64,000 nucleotides of DNA from Neorhizobium alkalisoli (lineage in GTDB: Bacteria > Pseudomonadota > Alphaproteobacteria > Rhizobiales > Rhizobiaceae). How positions within the stretch are numbered: the stretch's first letter is position 1; each line of letters opens with the position of its first letter. The notes below the pieces were generated by a model that saw nothing but the letters and a program-made list of their open reading frames with translations, was not told the DNA's origin and searched no databases. The translations under genes and the position numbers were made by a program. The stretch spans positions 62,001 through 126,000 of the forward strand of contig NZ_PVBN01000008.1 of the NCBI RefSeq assembly GCF_002968635.1, read 5' to 3'. This document shows positions 27,033 to 34,862 of this stretch, piece after piece.

Positions 27033-27599
27033 ATGAAGATCGTCAAATGCGCGGCCCTTGCCGCGGCCCTTCTGGCTGGCACCACGTTGTCTGCCTATGC
27101 GCAGTCCAGCAGCACTGTCGGAACCGGTGGAACGAGTGCCGGAGGCGGCACCTCCAGCAGCACCGTTGGCACCGGCGGCTCGTCGGCGGGCACCAACTGT
27201 ACCCCGGGCGCTACCAACTGCGACGGCGGCTCGGCCTCCACGCTCGGAACCGGTGGTTCCTCGGCGGGCGGCGGCACCTCCAGCAGTTCGGTCGGCACGG
27301 GTGGGTCGGCAGCCGGTTCCGGTAGCGGATCGGGTTCTGCGTCGACGCTTGGAACCGGCGGCACGAGCGCAGGTGGCGGCACGTCCAGCAGTTCGGTCGG
27401 CACGGGCGGATCGGCGGCCGGCTCCGGTAGCGGATCGGGCTCAGCCTCGACGCTCGGCACCGGCGGCACGAGTGCCGGTGGTGGCACCTCCAGCAGCTCG
27501 GTCGGCACAGGCGGCAGTGCGGCAGGCGCGGCTCAGGACGATGTCAGCAACAAGGAATGTCCTCCGGGCCAGACCAAGAAGAGCGGCGGCAAGTGCTAA
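27033..27599 (+). CDS. Exported Gly/Ser/Thr-rich repeat protein
   Basis: A 188-residue secreted protein with a signal peptide (residues 1-23, cleavage AYA-Q). The mature part is built from a repeated 'S(S/T)VGTGG(T/S)SAGGGTSS' module. The last two copies form a near-perfect 35-residue (105-bp) tandem repeat from about residue 68. Four cysteines lie outside the repeats (TNCTPGATNC, and ECPPGQTKK...C at the end). It resembles no enzyme. It is followed by a hairpin and two related genes. Confidence 0.8.
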   Translation: MKIVKCAALAAALLAGTTLSAYAQSSSTVGTGGTSAGGGTSSSTVGTGGSSAGTNCTPGATNCDGGSASTLGTGGSSAGGGTSSSSVGTGGSAAGSGSGSGSASTLGTGGTSAGGGTSSSSVGTGGSAAGSGSGSGSASTLGTGGTSAGGGTSSSSVGTGGSAAGAAQDDVSNKECPPGQTKKSGGKC

Positions 27600-27610
27600 A
27601 AACTAACATG

Positions 27611-27642
27611 GGCCGGTTGCCGATAGGCGACCGGCCTTCTTC
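27611..27642 (+). terminator. Terminator or attenuator after the first repeat-protein gene
   Basis: GGCCGGTTGCC (27611-27621) pairs with GGCGACCGGCC (27626-27636) with one mismatch and a GATA loop, followed by TTCTTC. It stands before the ribosome site of the next gene. Confidence 0.6.
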
Positions 27643-27655
27643 AGGAGGACAGGAT

Positions 27656-28045
27656 ATGAACTCGGCATCTTTGATGACCAAAAGCGCGTTCGCCCTGCCG
27701 CTGATCATGGCCCTCTGCATCGCATGCGAGGCATTGTCGGCGGAGACGATCAAGCTCGACGACGGCACCACCTGCACCGTGATCGAAAGCACCAGTTCGG
27801 CGGGAGGCAGTACCTCCTCCTCGGTGACCGCCGGCGGAGGCAGTGTGACCTCATCGACCACGATCGATGGAAAGACAACCACGATGCATTCGGGAGGCGG
27901 TTCGGCTTCGTCGAGTGCCGGATCGTCCGTCTCGGGCACGGCAGGCGCCCAAGCATTCTCGACCGCGAGCGTCACCCGTCCCGACGGTTCGGTCGTGACG
28001 CGCCGATCGGACGGCACCTGCGACATCACCAAACCTAACAAATGA
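27656..28045 (+). CDS. Exported Ser/Thr/Gly-rich protein, second of cluster
   Basis: A 129-residue protein with a signal peptide (hydrophobic residues 8-22, cleavage ALSA-E). It has 'IKLDDGTTCTVIESTSSAGGSTSSSV' features at the mature N-terminus and 'TRPDGSVVTRRSDGTCDITKP' at the end; its two remaining cysteines may pair. The Ser/Gly-rich core is similar in composition to the preceding protein but not in repeat pattern. AGGAGG stands upstream of the ATG at 27656. No function is known. Confidence 0.75.
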   Translation: MNSASLMTKSAFALPLIMALCIACEALSAETIKLDDGTTCTVIESTSSAGGSTSSSVTAGGGSVTSSTTIDGKTTTMHSGGGSASSSAGSSVSGTAGAQAFSTASVTRPDGSVVTRRSDGTCDITKPNK

Positions 28046-28056
28046 GGAGCAAGACC

Positions 28057-28503
28057 ATGTCGAAACTGGTTCCCTTAGCCGCGGCCGTCGCAATCGTTGC
28101 GGCGATGGCCGGCACACAATCCCTGGCGCAGGACTGCAACGCGGCCGGGACAGTCGGTTCGGCAGGCAGCGCATCTGCCGGCGGCACTTCGGCGAGCACC
28201 CTCGGAACGGCGGGCACCTGCGCGACCGATGACGGCACGACCTCGTCCATCGGTTCGGGAGGAAGTGCGGCCACCGTCGACGGCAAGGCCCAGAGCCGCA
28301 CCAAGGTCAACGAAAACGACAATCAGCTCAAGGCACAATCCAAGGCCCAGGCCATGGACCAGGGCACGTTCAGCAAATCGCAGACCAAGACCCGCGTGAA
28401 AGGCGACGAACTGGAGAGCAAGACGCGTTCGATGTCGCACGTGCCGGGGCAGAAACCGCTCAAGAGCACCACCGACAGCAACGTGGTCCTGCCGCCTCAG
28501 TGA
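28057..28503 (+). CDS. Exported Gly/Ser/Thr-rich protein, third of cluster
   Basis: A 148-residue protein with a signal peptide (cleavage SLA-QD). The first half contains the same module as the first protein of the cluster (GTVGSAGSASAGG, TSASTLGTAGT). The second half is charged and Gln/Lys-rich (NDNQLKAQSKAQAMDQ), probably unstructured. The ATG at 28057 is preceded by GAGGAGC and lies 11 bp after the previous stop. The gene order suggests one operon with the two genes before it. Confidence 0.75.
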   Translation: MSKLVPLAAAVAIVAAMAGTQSLAQDCNAAGTVGSAGSASAGGTSASTLGTAGTCATDDGTTSSIGSGGSAATVDGKAQSRTKVNENDNQLKAQSKAQAMDQGTFSKSQTKTRVKGDELESKTRSMSHVPGQKPLKSTTDSNVVLPPQ

Positions 28504-28577
28504 GGTGGGGCAGAGTGGCTGTCATGGCCCCTCATGAACAGGATCTACGACTTACCTAACGCCAAGATCGTGATTTT

Positions 28578-28647
28578 GTACCTCTCCCACAAGGGGAGAG
28601 GTACGCGCCGAACGTGCGGCGCCGGCTTCTCTCCCCCCGCGGGAGAG
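28578..28647. repeat. Two related CTCTCCC/GGGAGAG palindromes
   Basis: GTACCTCTCCC-acaag-GGGAGAGGTAC (28578-28604) is a perfect 11-bp stem. A second CTCTCCC-cccgc-GGGAGAG (28629-28647) follows 24 bp later. They resemble short interspersed rhizobial palindromes and may also terminate the repeat-protein operon. Confidence 0.55.
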
Positions 28648-28700
28648 GGCAATTTCGAGGATGCAAAGCTAAGTTTCGAAATTCCCAGTTAGTACCAGTA

Positions 28701-28882
28701 CTATACCGGATTGCAGCTCATGCCGTTGCGTCTGGCGTTCGCAATGCAATCGTTTTTGTTGGTGTAAGATTCGGTCGAAGCGCCGACAGTCTTCCCGTTT
28801 GATGCTATGCGTCGCCACCGCCATTGAGTGCCGCTCTGATAGATTTCCCAAGTATCTCCATTGCTGTCCCTGCAGATGCCAT
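28701..28882 (-). pseudogene. DUF1508 (YegP-like) remnant
   Basis: One minus-strand frame reads DTWEIYQSGTQWRWRRIASN, then GKTVGASTESYTNKNDCIANA and ends with SCNPV and a stop at 28701. This matches the DUF1508 pattern 'W-E-I-Y-x-S-x-x-Q-W-R-W-R'. No start codon exists in this frame before an upstream stop. Two ATGs with a GGAGGAAGGAG site (28882 and 28861) are in another frame; one missing base after the second would join them. It looks like a frameshifted gene. Confidence 0.5.
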
Positions 28883-29077
28883 CTCCTTCCTCCGTTGGTT
28901 CGACCGGACCAAGCTAGGAAGATTCGCTGTATCCTTCCACGAACTTAATGCACCCTTAGGTGGTGCAATATCACCAAGTTGCGTGTGGGTGCGATGCGGG
29001 CTTTCTAACGTTCAAGAGCCTGAACCGTCGACGTAGGGAGCGAAGGGCACTATTGGAATAGGTCGATCGTATTGGTC

Positions 29078-30067
29078 TTAGGCTGGGGATGCCTCAAGGA
29101 TGGAGATTGGTCCTTGGGTCTGAATCACCTGTTCAAGACGGAGCCCCGCGGCGGCGAACAGGCTTGCATAATGTTCCTCCGTCCGCTCAAGGCCCCCGGT
29201 GATGGCGAGCATGACCACGTCGATACCTTTGATCTGGTTCGGTTCGTCACCCGGCGGCACGAGCGTCTCCGCTACAAGCACCTTCCCGTCCGGTTGCATG
29301 GCCCTACGGCAGTTTCGCAGGATCGCCGCGGCACGCTCATCGTCCCAATCGTGAACGACCTTCTTGATGACGTAGACGTCGCCGCGGGGGACGCTCTCAA
29401 AGAAGTCACCGGCGATGAATTCGGTACGCGGCAGATCGCCTCCGGCACCTTGCCGTGCTGCCGCCACCCCCGAGGGCAAATCGAAAAGCACGCCGCTCAG
29501 ATGCGGGTTGCGGGAAAGGATCGCCGAGAGAAGCTGACCATGTCCGCCGCCAACGTCGACGACCCGGGTGAAGGGGCTGAAATCATAGGCTTCGGCCACT
29601 GCCTCGTTGCTGCCTTGGCTGAGCGCGACCATGGCACGCTGAAACAAGTCAGCCTGTTCCGGGTGCTTCGACAGCCAGTCAAACCGGGGGCTGCCGAACA
29701 GCTTGTCGAAAGCTGGCTTTCCCGTGCGAACGGAATACAGCAGTTGCTCGAAGGCAAGGTAAGCCTCGCTGTTGATCATGCGGACGAAGTCACCGGGACC
29801 CGGCCGATCGGAACGAAGCGCGGCACCAAGCTCCGTCAACTCAAAATGACGCGGCGACACTTCTCTAAAGACCCCTTCGGCCGCGAGAAGGCGCATCACG
29901 CGATAAAGCGCGTCGGCATTCGTCCGAGTGGCAGCCGCCAGGTCGTCCACCGCCCGTTCGCCGGCGGTCAGGAGATCGGGAACGCGCAGTTCGATGACCA
30001 CCCGCATCGCCTGTGACACGGCGAACCCCAGTCCTAGCCTCATGATCTGCTGCGACGGCATGGGCAT
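29078..30067 (-). CDS. SAM-dependent O-methyltransferase (Methyltransf_2 type)
   Basis: A 329-residue enzyme with an N-terminal winged-helix dimerisation domain ('ELRVPDLLTAGERAVDDLAA', about residues 24-43) and a Rossmann methyltransferase domain. SAM motif I is VVDVGGGHGQLL (about residue 170), then GVLFDLPSGV, and post-I 'EFIAGDFFESVPRGDVYVIKKVVHDWDDE', where His near residue 248 is the probable catalytic base. Relatives methylate hydroxyl groups of carotenoids or small aromatics. The substrate is unknown. The start at 30067 follows GAGGA; the longer open frame upstream is Arg-rich and not coding. Confidence 0.83.
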   Translation of the reverse strand: MPMPSQQIMRLGLGFAVSQAMRVVIELRVPDLLTAGERAVDDLAAATRTNADALYRVMRLLAAEGVFREVSPRHFELTELGAALRSDRPGPGDFVRMINSEAYLAFEQLLYSVRTGKPAFDKLFGSPRFDWLSKHPEQADLFQRAMVALSQGSNEAVAEAYDFSPFTRVVDVGGGHGQLLSAILSRNPHLSGVLFDLPSGVAAARQGAGGDLPRTEFIAGDFFESVPRGDVYVIKKVVHDWDDERAAAILRNCRRAMQPDGKVLVAETLVPPGDEPNQIKGIDVVMLAITGGLERTEEHYASLFAAAGLRLEQVIQTQGPISILEASPA

Positions 30068-30213
30068 GGCTTTCCTCGACTGTCTGCAGAAATTTAGCAG
30101 AACGGGGCGAGCGCGGCACTTCCACCAATTGGAGGATCGCCGAGGTGTTCCATGAGGAGTTTTTCCAGGCGCCTCGCGTTCGATAAAAATCGTTGTTCGG
30201 ACCGTCGCCGCTA

Positions 30214-30411
30214 TCATGTCTCGTCGGGGGGAGAGGCGTAAGCCTTTCCGGCCACGAACCATTCATGCGGCGGCACCTCGGTGATCAGCACCGTGGTGGC
30301 CTCCGGCGGCACGCCGGCGACGCGTTGCAGGGTCTCGGTCAACTCGCGCGCCAACTGGGCTTTCACCTCCGCCCTGCGACCCGGGAAAAGCTCAACTCGG
30401 ATGATCGGCAT
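30214..30411 (-). CDS. 4-Oxalocrotonate tautomerase family protein
   Basis: A 65-residue protein that begins MPIIRVELFPGR. The N-terminal proline exposed after Met removal is the catalytic base of this superfamily. 'KAQLARELTETLQRVAG' is the usual helix, and 'TTVLITEVPPHEWFVAG' the second strand. AGGAG 6 nt upstream fixes the ATG. It starts 9 bp after the proline-racemase-family gene, so they are co-transcribed. The substrate is unknown. Confidence 0.85.
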   Translation of the reverse strand: MPIIRVELFPGRRAEVKAQLARELTETLQRVAGVPPEATTVLITEVPPHEWFVAGKAYASPPDET

Positions 30412-30420
30412 TTTCAACTC

Positions 30421-31452
30421 CTACTTAATCGCGGGCCAGGTGTCGGAAAGTTTGTAACCGCCCGGCCATGGGTCGGCGGGATCGAGCATTAGTTGGGACG
30501 TCCCGGTTATCCAGGCGCGACCGGAAATCGACGGAACGATCGCCTTCCGTCCGGCCACGGTCGTTTCATCGACGATGGTTCCCACGAATTCGGAACCGAT
30601 TATCGAAACCGCCGTCAGCGTGTCTCCCTTGGCGAGAACTCCACGGGCATTGAGGAGCGCCAACCGAGCCGAAAGAGCGGTTCCCGTCGGCGAACGGTCG
30701 AGTTTGCCAGGCTGGATCGCGACAACGGAGCGGGCTTTCAAACGCTCTTCCTCTCGATACAACGGTCCGGCGAACAGGCAGAAAGATATATGGTTCCAGC
30801 CAGTGTCTTCGGGATGCAGGAACCCCAGTTGTTCGTTCGCCGCGTTTGTGATCCTGATCCCTGTTTCGGCTATGGTGCGTGCGTTCTCCGGGATGAGGGC
30901 CAGGCCAAGGTGATCGGGGTCAACCACGACGAAACTGTCGCCGCCATATGCCGTGTCGACGGTGACCTTGCCGAGCCCGGGAACGTCCACGGTCGCGTCG
31001 AGTTGTGCGGCGAAACTCTTCACGTTGGTGACCGTGATGCGCTCGGCCTTGCCGTTCCGGCATTCGGCGACGACTTCGACCAGTCCGGCGGGAGCCTCGA
31101 GTATCATCCGCGTGATTGGCTCGGTCATGGGGATGATACCGCTGTCGAGAAGGACAGTCGAAACGCAGATCGAGTTCGAGCCCGACATCGGTGGAGTATC
31201 CTCGGGCTCCATAATGATCCAACCCATCTGGGCCTTCGGGTTCTTGGGAGGCACCAACAGGTTGACGTGCCGGAAGACGCCGCCACGGGGTTCATTCAAG
31301 ACGAATTTCCGTAACGTTTGATCACGCGCGATCCATCTCGATTGTTCCCAGATCGTATCGCCAGGGGGAGGCGACACACCTCCCACGATAACATCTCCGA
31401 CTTCGCCCTCAGCGTGGCAGTTGACGACGTGAACAATTTTAGACGATCGCAT
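30421..31452 (-). CDS. Proline racemase superfamily enzyme, Ser90/Thr256 type
   Basis: A 343-residue enzyme of the proline racemase / hydroxyproline epimerase / trans-3-hydroxyproline dehydratase superfamily. The first catalytic site reads PPMSGSNSI (Ser90 where racemases have Cys), and the second reads DRSPTGTAL (Thr256 where racemases have Cys). Thr at the second site is the mark of the dehydratase branch, which makes delta-1-pyrroline-2-carboxylate. The Ser at site one is less usual. It is divergent from the GntR gene; a CGTATACG palindrome lies in the spacer. A dehydratase role is inference. Confidence 0.85.
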   Translation of the reverse strand: MRSSKIVHVVNCHAEGEVGDVIVGGVSPPPGDTIWEQSRWIARDQTLRKFVLNEPRGGVFRHVNLLVPPKNPKAQMGWIIMEPEDTPPMSGSNSICVSTVLLDSGIIPMTEPITRMILEAPAGLVEVVAECRNGKAERITVTNVKSFAAQLDATVDVPGLGKVTVDTAYGGDSFVVVDPDHLGLALIPENARTIAETGIRITNAANEQLGFLHPEDTGWNHISFCLFAGPLYREEERLKARSVVAIQPGKLDRSPTGTALSARLALLNARGVLAKGDTLTAVSIIGSEFVGTIVDETTVAGRKAIVPSISGRAWITGTSQLMLDPADPWPGGYKLSDTWPAIK

Positions 31453-31510
31453 TGGACACCCGTTGAAAAGTTACGACCCGCACCGCGATGCACCAGGCCC
31501 TTTGTGTTTG

Positions 31511-31518
31511 CGTATACG
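31511..31518. promoter_or_regulatory. Candidate GntR operator, copy 1
   Basis: CGTATACG, a perfect 8-bp palindrome in the spacer between the Ser/Thr racemase-family gene and the GntR gene. The same core recurs at 33477-33484 before the second racemase-family gene. Confidence 0.45.
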
Positions 31519-31638
31519 GTATTCTATTGTGGTCCACGTGGAATTATCTGCGCGAACCCTGCAAAGGCCCGAACGCCTTTGCATTGTTGATCGGCTGCGA
31601 TAGGTCCGGTGGTTTTCTCGACGCGAAAGTGGAATTCG

Positions 31639-32328
31639 ATGCCATTCAAGGCCGACCATGCGATCAATCTCGGTGCTGCTCCTTCCGCATCGGAAGTGAT
31701 CATGAAGTTCGTGCGCGACTCGATCATCGACGGGACGCTGGACGAGGGCGAGCCGATCCGTCAGGATGACGTGGCCCGGATGTTCAACGTGTCGAAGATC
31801 CCGGTGCGTGAAGCATTGAAGCGGCTGGAGGCAGAAGGCTTCGTTGTCTTTCACAGAAATCGCGGTGCCGTAGTCACGTCGTTGTCGGAGCCTGAGATCG
31901 TCCAGGTGTTCGAGGTTCGAGCGCTTCTCGAAGCGGGGGCCATTCGGTACTCCATTCCACATATGACCGAGCAGACTTTTGAAAAGGCGCAAGGCTATTG
32001 CGACGCATTTGCCAACGAGAACAATGTTGCGCGGTGGGCTGAACTCAATTGGAGGTTCCATTCGAGCCTCTATGAAGATGCCAAGCGGCCCTATCTTTTG
32101 AACACGATCAGGTCGGTGAACGACCGTATCGAGCGTTATCTCCGTGTGCAGCTTTCCCTATCGAAAGGTCAGCGCACCGCCGATGTGGAGCACCGCCAGA
32201 TTCTCGCTCTTTGCCGAAAGGGCGACATCGACGGTGCGGCCAGTCTCGTTCATGATCACATCATGGGAGCCTGCAGGTCTCTCCTGATGCATCTACCGCA
32301 AGGTACCGTTCGTGGACCGAAGGTCTAA
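31639..32328 (+). CDS. GntR-family regulator, FCD type
   Basis: A 229-residue regulator. The winged helix is at about residues 10-80 ('GEPIRQDDVARMFNVSKIPVREALKRLEAEGFV' in part: 'VSKIPVREALKRLE'), followed by an FCD ligand domain with metal-binding Asp/His positions (about 'ELNWRFHSSLYEDA' and 'EHRQILALCRKGD'). It lies between two proline-racemase-family genes transcribed away from or towards it, so it probably controls their expression in response to a hydroxyproline or proline derivative. A GTG at 31609 is an alternative start. Confidence 0.85.
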   Translation: MPFKADHAINLGAAPSASEVIMKFVRDSIIDGTLDEGEPIRQDDVARMFNVSKIPVREALKRLEAEGFVVFHRNRGAVVTSLSEPEIVQVFEVRALLEAGAIRYSIPHMTEQTFEKAQGYCDAFANENNVARWAELNWRFHSSLYEDAKRPYLLNTIRSVNDRIERYLRVQLSLSKGQRTADVEHRQILALCRKGDIDGAASLVHDHIMGACRSLLMHLPQGTVRGPKV

Positions 32329-32356
32329 CCTTACGCCCCGGTCTAACCTTACGCCC
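32322..32356. repeat. 18-bp tandem duplication across two stop codons
   Basis: GGTCTAACCTTACGCCC occurs at 32322-32338 and 32340-32356. The first copy carries the GntR stop (TAA) and the second the stop of the convergent racemase-family gene (TTA on this strand). Confidence 0.85.
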
Positions 32357-33401
32357 AGGTGTCTCCGACCGTGAACCCTTCGGTAAACGGGTCATCATGG
32401 TCCAGAACGATTGTGTTCAGCCCGTAAATCCAACTCGTGCCCGAGAGAGTGGGGACGACCGCCTTGTGTCCGCCCATCTCAACCTCTTCCACCAGGCGAC
32501 CCGTGTACACGTTTCCTAGAATACCCTGATGGCGGAAGTCGTGATCCAGCTTCAACTCGCCTTTCGCATGAAGCGTGGCCATCTTCGCACAGGTTCCGGT
32601 GCCGCAGGGGCAACGGTCCAGCGCGCCCGTCCAGGTTGACGGCTTATCCCAGGAGAAGTCGCCCGAGGCCATGGTAACGGCGTTCTTCCAGTCGGCATTC
32701 GGGTCCTCGGTTGGCCCGGATAGCTGCGAGATGGTGATGCCGATCCCCGGATAGTGGGGATGCGCCACGGGAAGCTGCTCGATGGCGGCCTGCCTGATCA
32801 TGGCGGAAACGCGCGCGATCTCCTTGCCGTGTTCCGGGATCAGTTCGAGACCCTTGAACTGGCGGACATCGGCGATCACGTAAAACATCCCGCCCCAGCC
32901 GACGTCTACGGTCACTTTGCCAAGGTGCGGGACGTCGATGACGGCATCCAGGTGAGCTGCGAATGCCGGGACGTTCTTGAAAGTGACCCGTTTGACCTTA
33001 CCGTTTTGGCAATCCGCCTTCACCCTGATGAGGCCGGCAGGCGCCTCGAGTACGAGTTCCGTCACAGGTTCCTTCATGGGCAGAATTCCCATTTCAAGCA
33101 GGACCGTCACCACGGAAATGGTATTCCCGCCCGACATGACAGGATACTCGATCTGCTCGAGGATGATGTAACCAGCGTCGGCTTCAGGATGGTTCGGCGG
33201 GACAAGAATGTTGCAGCAGTGAGCGGAATAGCCGCGAGGCTCACGAAGAAGCAGCTTTCGCAGCCCGTCGTCGTTAGCCTCAAGCCATTTCATCTTCTCG
33301 TAAACACTGGTGCCGGGGATATGCGGAACACCGCCGGTGATGACGCGCATCGGAGTCCCGGCGTGCGTGTCTACTGCGTTGAGGGTCCGTTTGAAGGCCA
33401 T
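32349..33401 (-). CDS. Proline racemase superfamily enzyme, Ser90/Cys266 type
   Basis: A 350-residue enzyme of the same superfamily as the Ser90/Thr256 protein at 30421-31452. The catalytic sites are PVMSGGNTI (Ser90) and DRCPCGTGT (Cys266). A Ser/Cys pair occurs in hydroxyproline-2-epimerase-like members, so interconversion of D- and L- forms of (hydroxy)proline is more likely than dehydration. It has operator-like sites for both the GntR (33475-33486) and the TetR (33545-33562) regulators upstream. It is convergent with GntR, with only 20 bp between stops. Confidence 0.85.
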   Translation of the reverse strand: MAFKRTLNAVDTHAGTPMRVITGGVPHIPGTSVYEKMKWLEANDDGLRKLLLREPRGYSAHCCNILVPPNHPEADAGYIILEQIEYPVMSGGNTISVVTVLLEMGILPMKEPVTELVLEAPAGLIRVKADCQNGKVKRVTFKNVPAFAAHLDAVIDVPHLGKVTVDVGWGGMFYVIADVRQFKGLELIPEHGKEIARVSAMIRQAAIEQLPVAHPHYPGIGITISQLSGPTEDPNADWKNAVTMASGDFSWDKPSTWTGALDRCPCGTGTCAKMATLHAKGELKLDHDFRHQGILGNVYTGRLVEEVEMGGHKAVVPTLSGTSWIYGLNTIVLDHDDPFTEGFTVGDTWA

Positions 33402-33474
33402 GAATGCACCTCTAGGCTAACCGGTTTCAGATTGGTGATCACGCAATCGCCAGCGACATATGCGTCGAAGGGAA

Positions 33475-33486
33475 ATCGTATACGAT
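33475..33486. promoter_or_regulatory. Candidate GntR operator, copy 2
   Basis: ATCGTATACGAT, a perfect 12-bp palindrome about 75 bp before the second racemase-family gene. It shares the CGTATACG core with 31511-31518. Confidence 0.5.
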
Positions 33487-33544
33487 CTTCAATATCTGAA
33501 AAGTGGCCAGTGTCAATCCAAAATGTACTGCAAGGTCATTTTTG

Positions 33545-33562
33545 ATGACACGCATGTACATT
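33545..33562. promoter_or_regulatory. Candidate TetR operator, distal copy
   Basis: ATGACACGCATGTACATT matches 15 of 18 bases of the reverse complement of 50432-50449 and shares TGACA-N4-TGTACATT with 50476-50493. It lies 202 bp before proX. Confidence 0.55.
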
Positions 33563-33763
33563 TTGCTTGTAACATCGGTTTTCATTTGCTACGGACTTTC
33601 TGGAGCGAAGGCTGCCACATCCCAGCGAAGGGCCACCTGATAGCCCGGCATAAGTAGCCTTCGATTGCATATCGGTGACCAGCGGAGCTGGAACGGACTG
33701 TTAGTGGGCGGATAAAAAGCGGCGTTCCTGCCTTTCCTCATGCCGCATACAAAGGGAACGATA

Positions 33764-34768
33764 ATGAAACATATGCTTGCTTCCACGTGTCTGCTGGCGG
33801 GTCTCGTCGGCCTCGCGATGCCGGGTCTGGCAATGGCCGACTGTGGTACTGTGACGCTGACAGTCCATAACGTTCAGAGCGCGGAGGTTCTCACCTTCGT
33901 CGACAAGTTCATTCTCGAAAACGGCTATGGCTGCACTGTCGAAACCGTCCCGGGGGACACCGTCCCGACGACCACATCCATGGTCGAAAAGGGCGACCCC
34001 GACGTCTCTTCAGAAACTTGGGTGGACCTCTTGCCCGAAGTCGTTCCGCGCGGCATCAAGGAAGGCAAGATCGTATTCGCTGCCAAGGCGTTGCCCGACG
34101 GGGGCGTCCAGGGCTGGTGGATCCCAAAATATTTGGCCGACGCGCATCCCGACATCAAAACTGTCGACGATGCACTCAAGCATCCCGAACTTTTCCCGGA
34201 TCCGGAAGATTCGAGCAAGGGGGTGATCTTCAACGGCGCGCAAGGATGGGGCGCGACGGTCGTCACCGCACAGCTCTTCAAGGCCTATAAAGCGAGCGAA
34301 AAAGGTTTCAACCTGCTCGACCCCGGCTCTGCTGCGGGTCTTGATGGCGCGATCGCCAAGGCATACGAGCGGAAGGAAGGCTTTATCAGCTACTATTGGG
34401 CTCCGACGGCTCTGCTTGGGAAATACGAGATGGTCATGCTCGGCGCCGCCGTGCCGCACGACGCTGCGGAATGGAAACGCTGCATCACCAGCCTGGAATG
34501 CCCTGACCCGAAGGTGAACAGTTGGCCCGTTGACAATGTCTATACGGTCCTGACCAAGAAGTTCGCCGATAGCGCTAGTCCGGAAGTTCGCGAATATTTC
34601 AACAAGCGCGGCTGGAGTAACGCTACGGTCGGCAAACTCATGGCCTGGCAGACAGAAAACCAGGCAGCAGGTGAAGAAGGCGCAAAGCACTTCCTCGAGG
34701 AGAACAAGGACCTCTGGACGAAGTGGGTTCCGGCAGCGGTCGCCGAGAAGGTCGAAGCAGCCCTCTAA
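33764..34768 (+). CDS. proX: Glycine betaine/proline betaine ABC binding protein
   Basis: A 334-residue periplasmic binding protein with a signal peptide (cleavage near AMA-D, residue 25). It is of the OpuAC/ProX type, with 'TLTVHNVQSAEVLTFVDKFIL' at the start and 'GWWIPKYLADAHPDIKTV' near residue 117, where aromatic residues form the quaternary-amine cage. The partner permease and ATPase are 18 kb away (52073-53990). AAAGGGAA stands before the ATG. A clear terminator follows, so it is transcribed alone. Confidence 0.88.
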   Translation: MKHMLASTCLLAGLVGLAMPGLAMADCGTVTLTVHNVQSAEVLTFVDKFILENGYGCTVETVPGDTVPTTTSMVEKGDPDVSSETWVDLLPEVVPRGIKEGKIVFAAKALPDGGVQGWWIPKYLADAHPDIKTVDDALKHPELFPDPEDSSKGVIFNGAQGWGATVVTAQLFKAYKASEKGFNLLDPGSAAGLDGAIAKAYERKEGFISYYWAPTALLGKYEMVMLGAAVPHDAAEWKRCITSLECPDPKVNSWPVDNVYTVLTKKFADSASPEVREYFNKRGWSNATVGKLMAWQTENQAAGEEGAKHFLEENKDLWTKWVPAAVAEKVEAAL

Positions 34769-34789
34769 TCAAGGCCTGAGCTTATCGAG

Positions 34790-34818
34790 GTGCGCGGGGA
34801 AACCCGCGCGCCTTTTTC
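34790..34818 (+). terminator. Rho-independent terminator after proX
   Basis: GCGCGGG-gaaa-CCCGCGC with flanking pairs, followed by CCTTTTTC. Confidence 0.8.
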
Positions 34819-34862
34819 TTTCATCGAAGGTCATCTATCTGACCGGAAAGGTTTCACCGATC

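Larger units (their letters stand above)
28504..29077. other. 574-bp intergenic region with palindromes and a gene remnant
   Basis: The left part holds two CTCTCCC...GGGAGAG hairpins, and the middle a DUF1508-like reading frame without a usable start (separate entries). The right 190 bp show nothing recognisable. Confidence 0.5.
33402..33763. other. Divergent regulatory region, racemase / proX
   Basis: This 362-bp spacer contains a GntR-like palindrome (33475-33486) and a TetR-like site (33545-33562), described separately. A partial TetR-like site, AATGTAC, occurs near 33522. No gene is seen. Confidence 0.55.

Noticed and set aside
27100..27520. CRISPR-like regular repeats
   Set aside because: The repeats are in frame within an exported Gly/Ser-rich protein, there are no unique spacers, and no cas genes are present.
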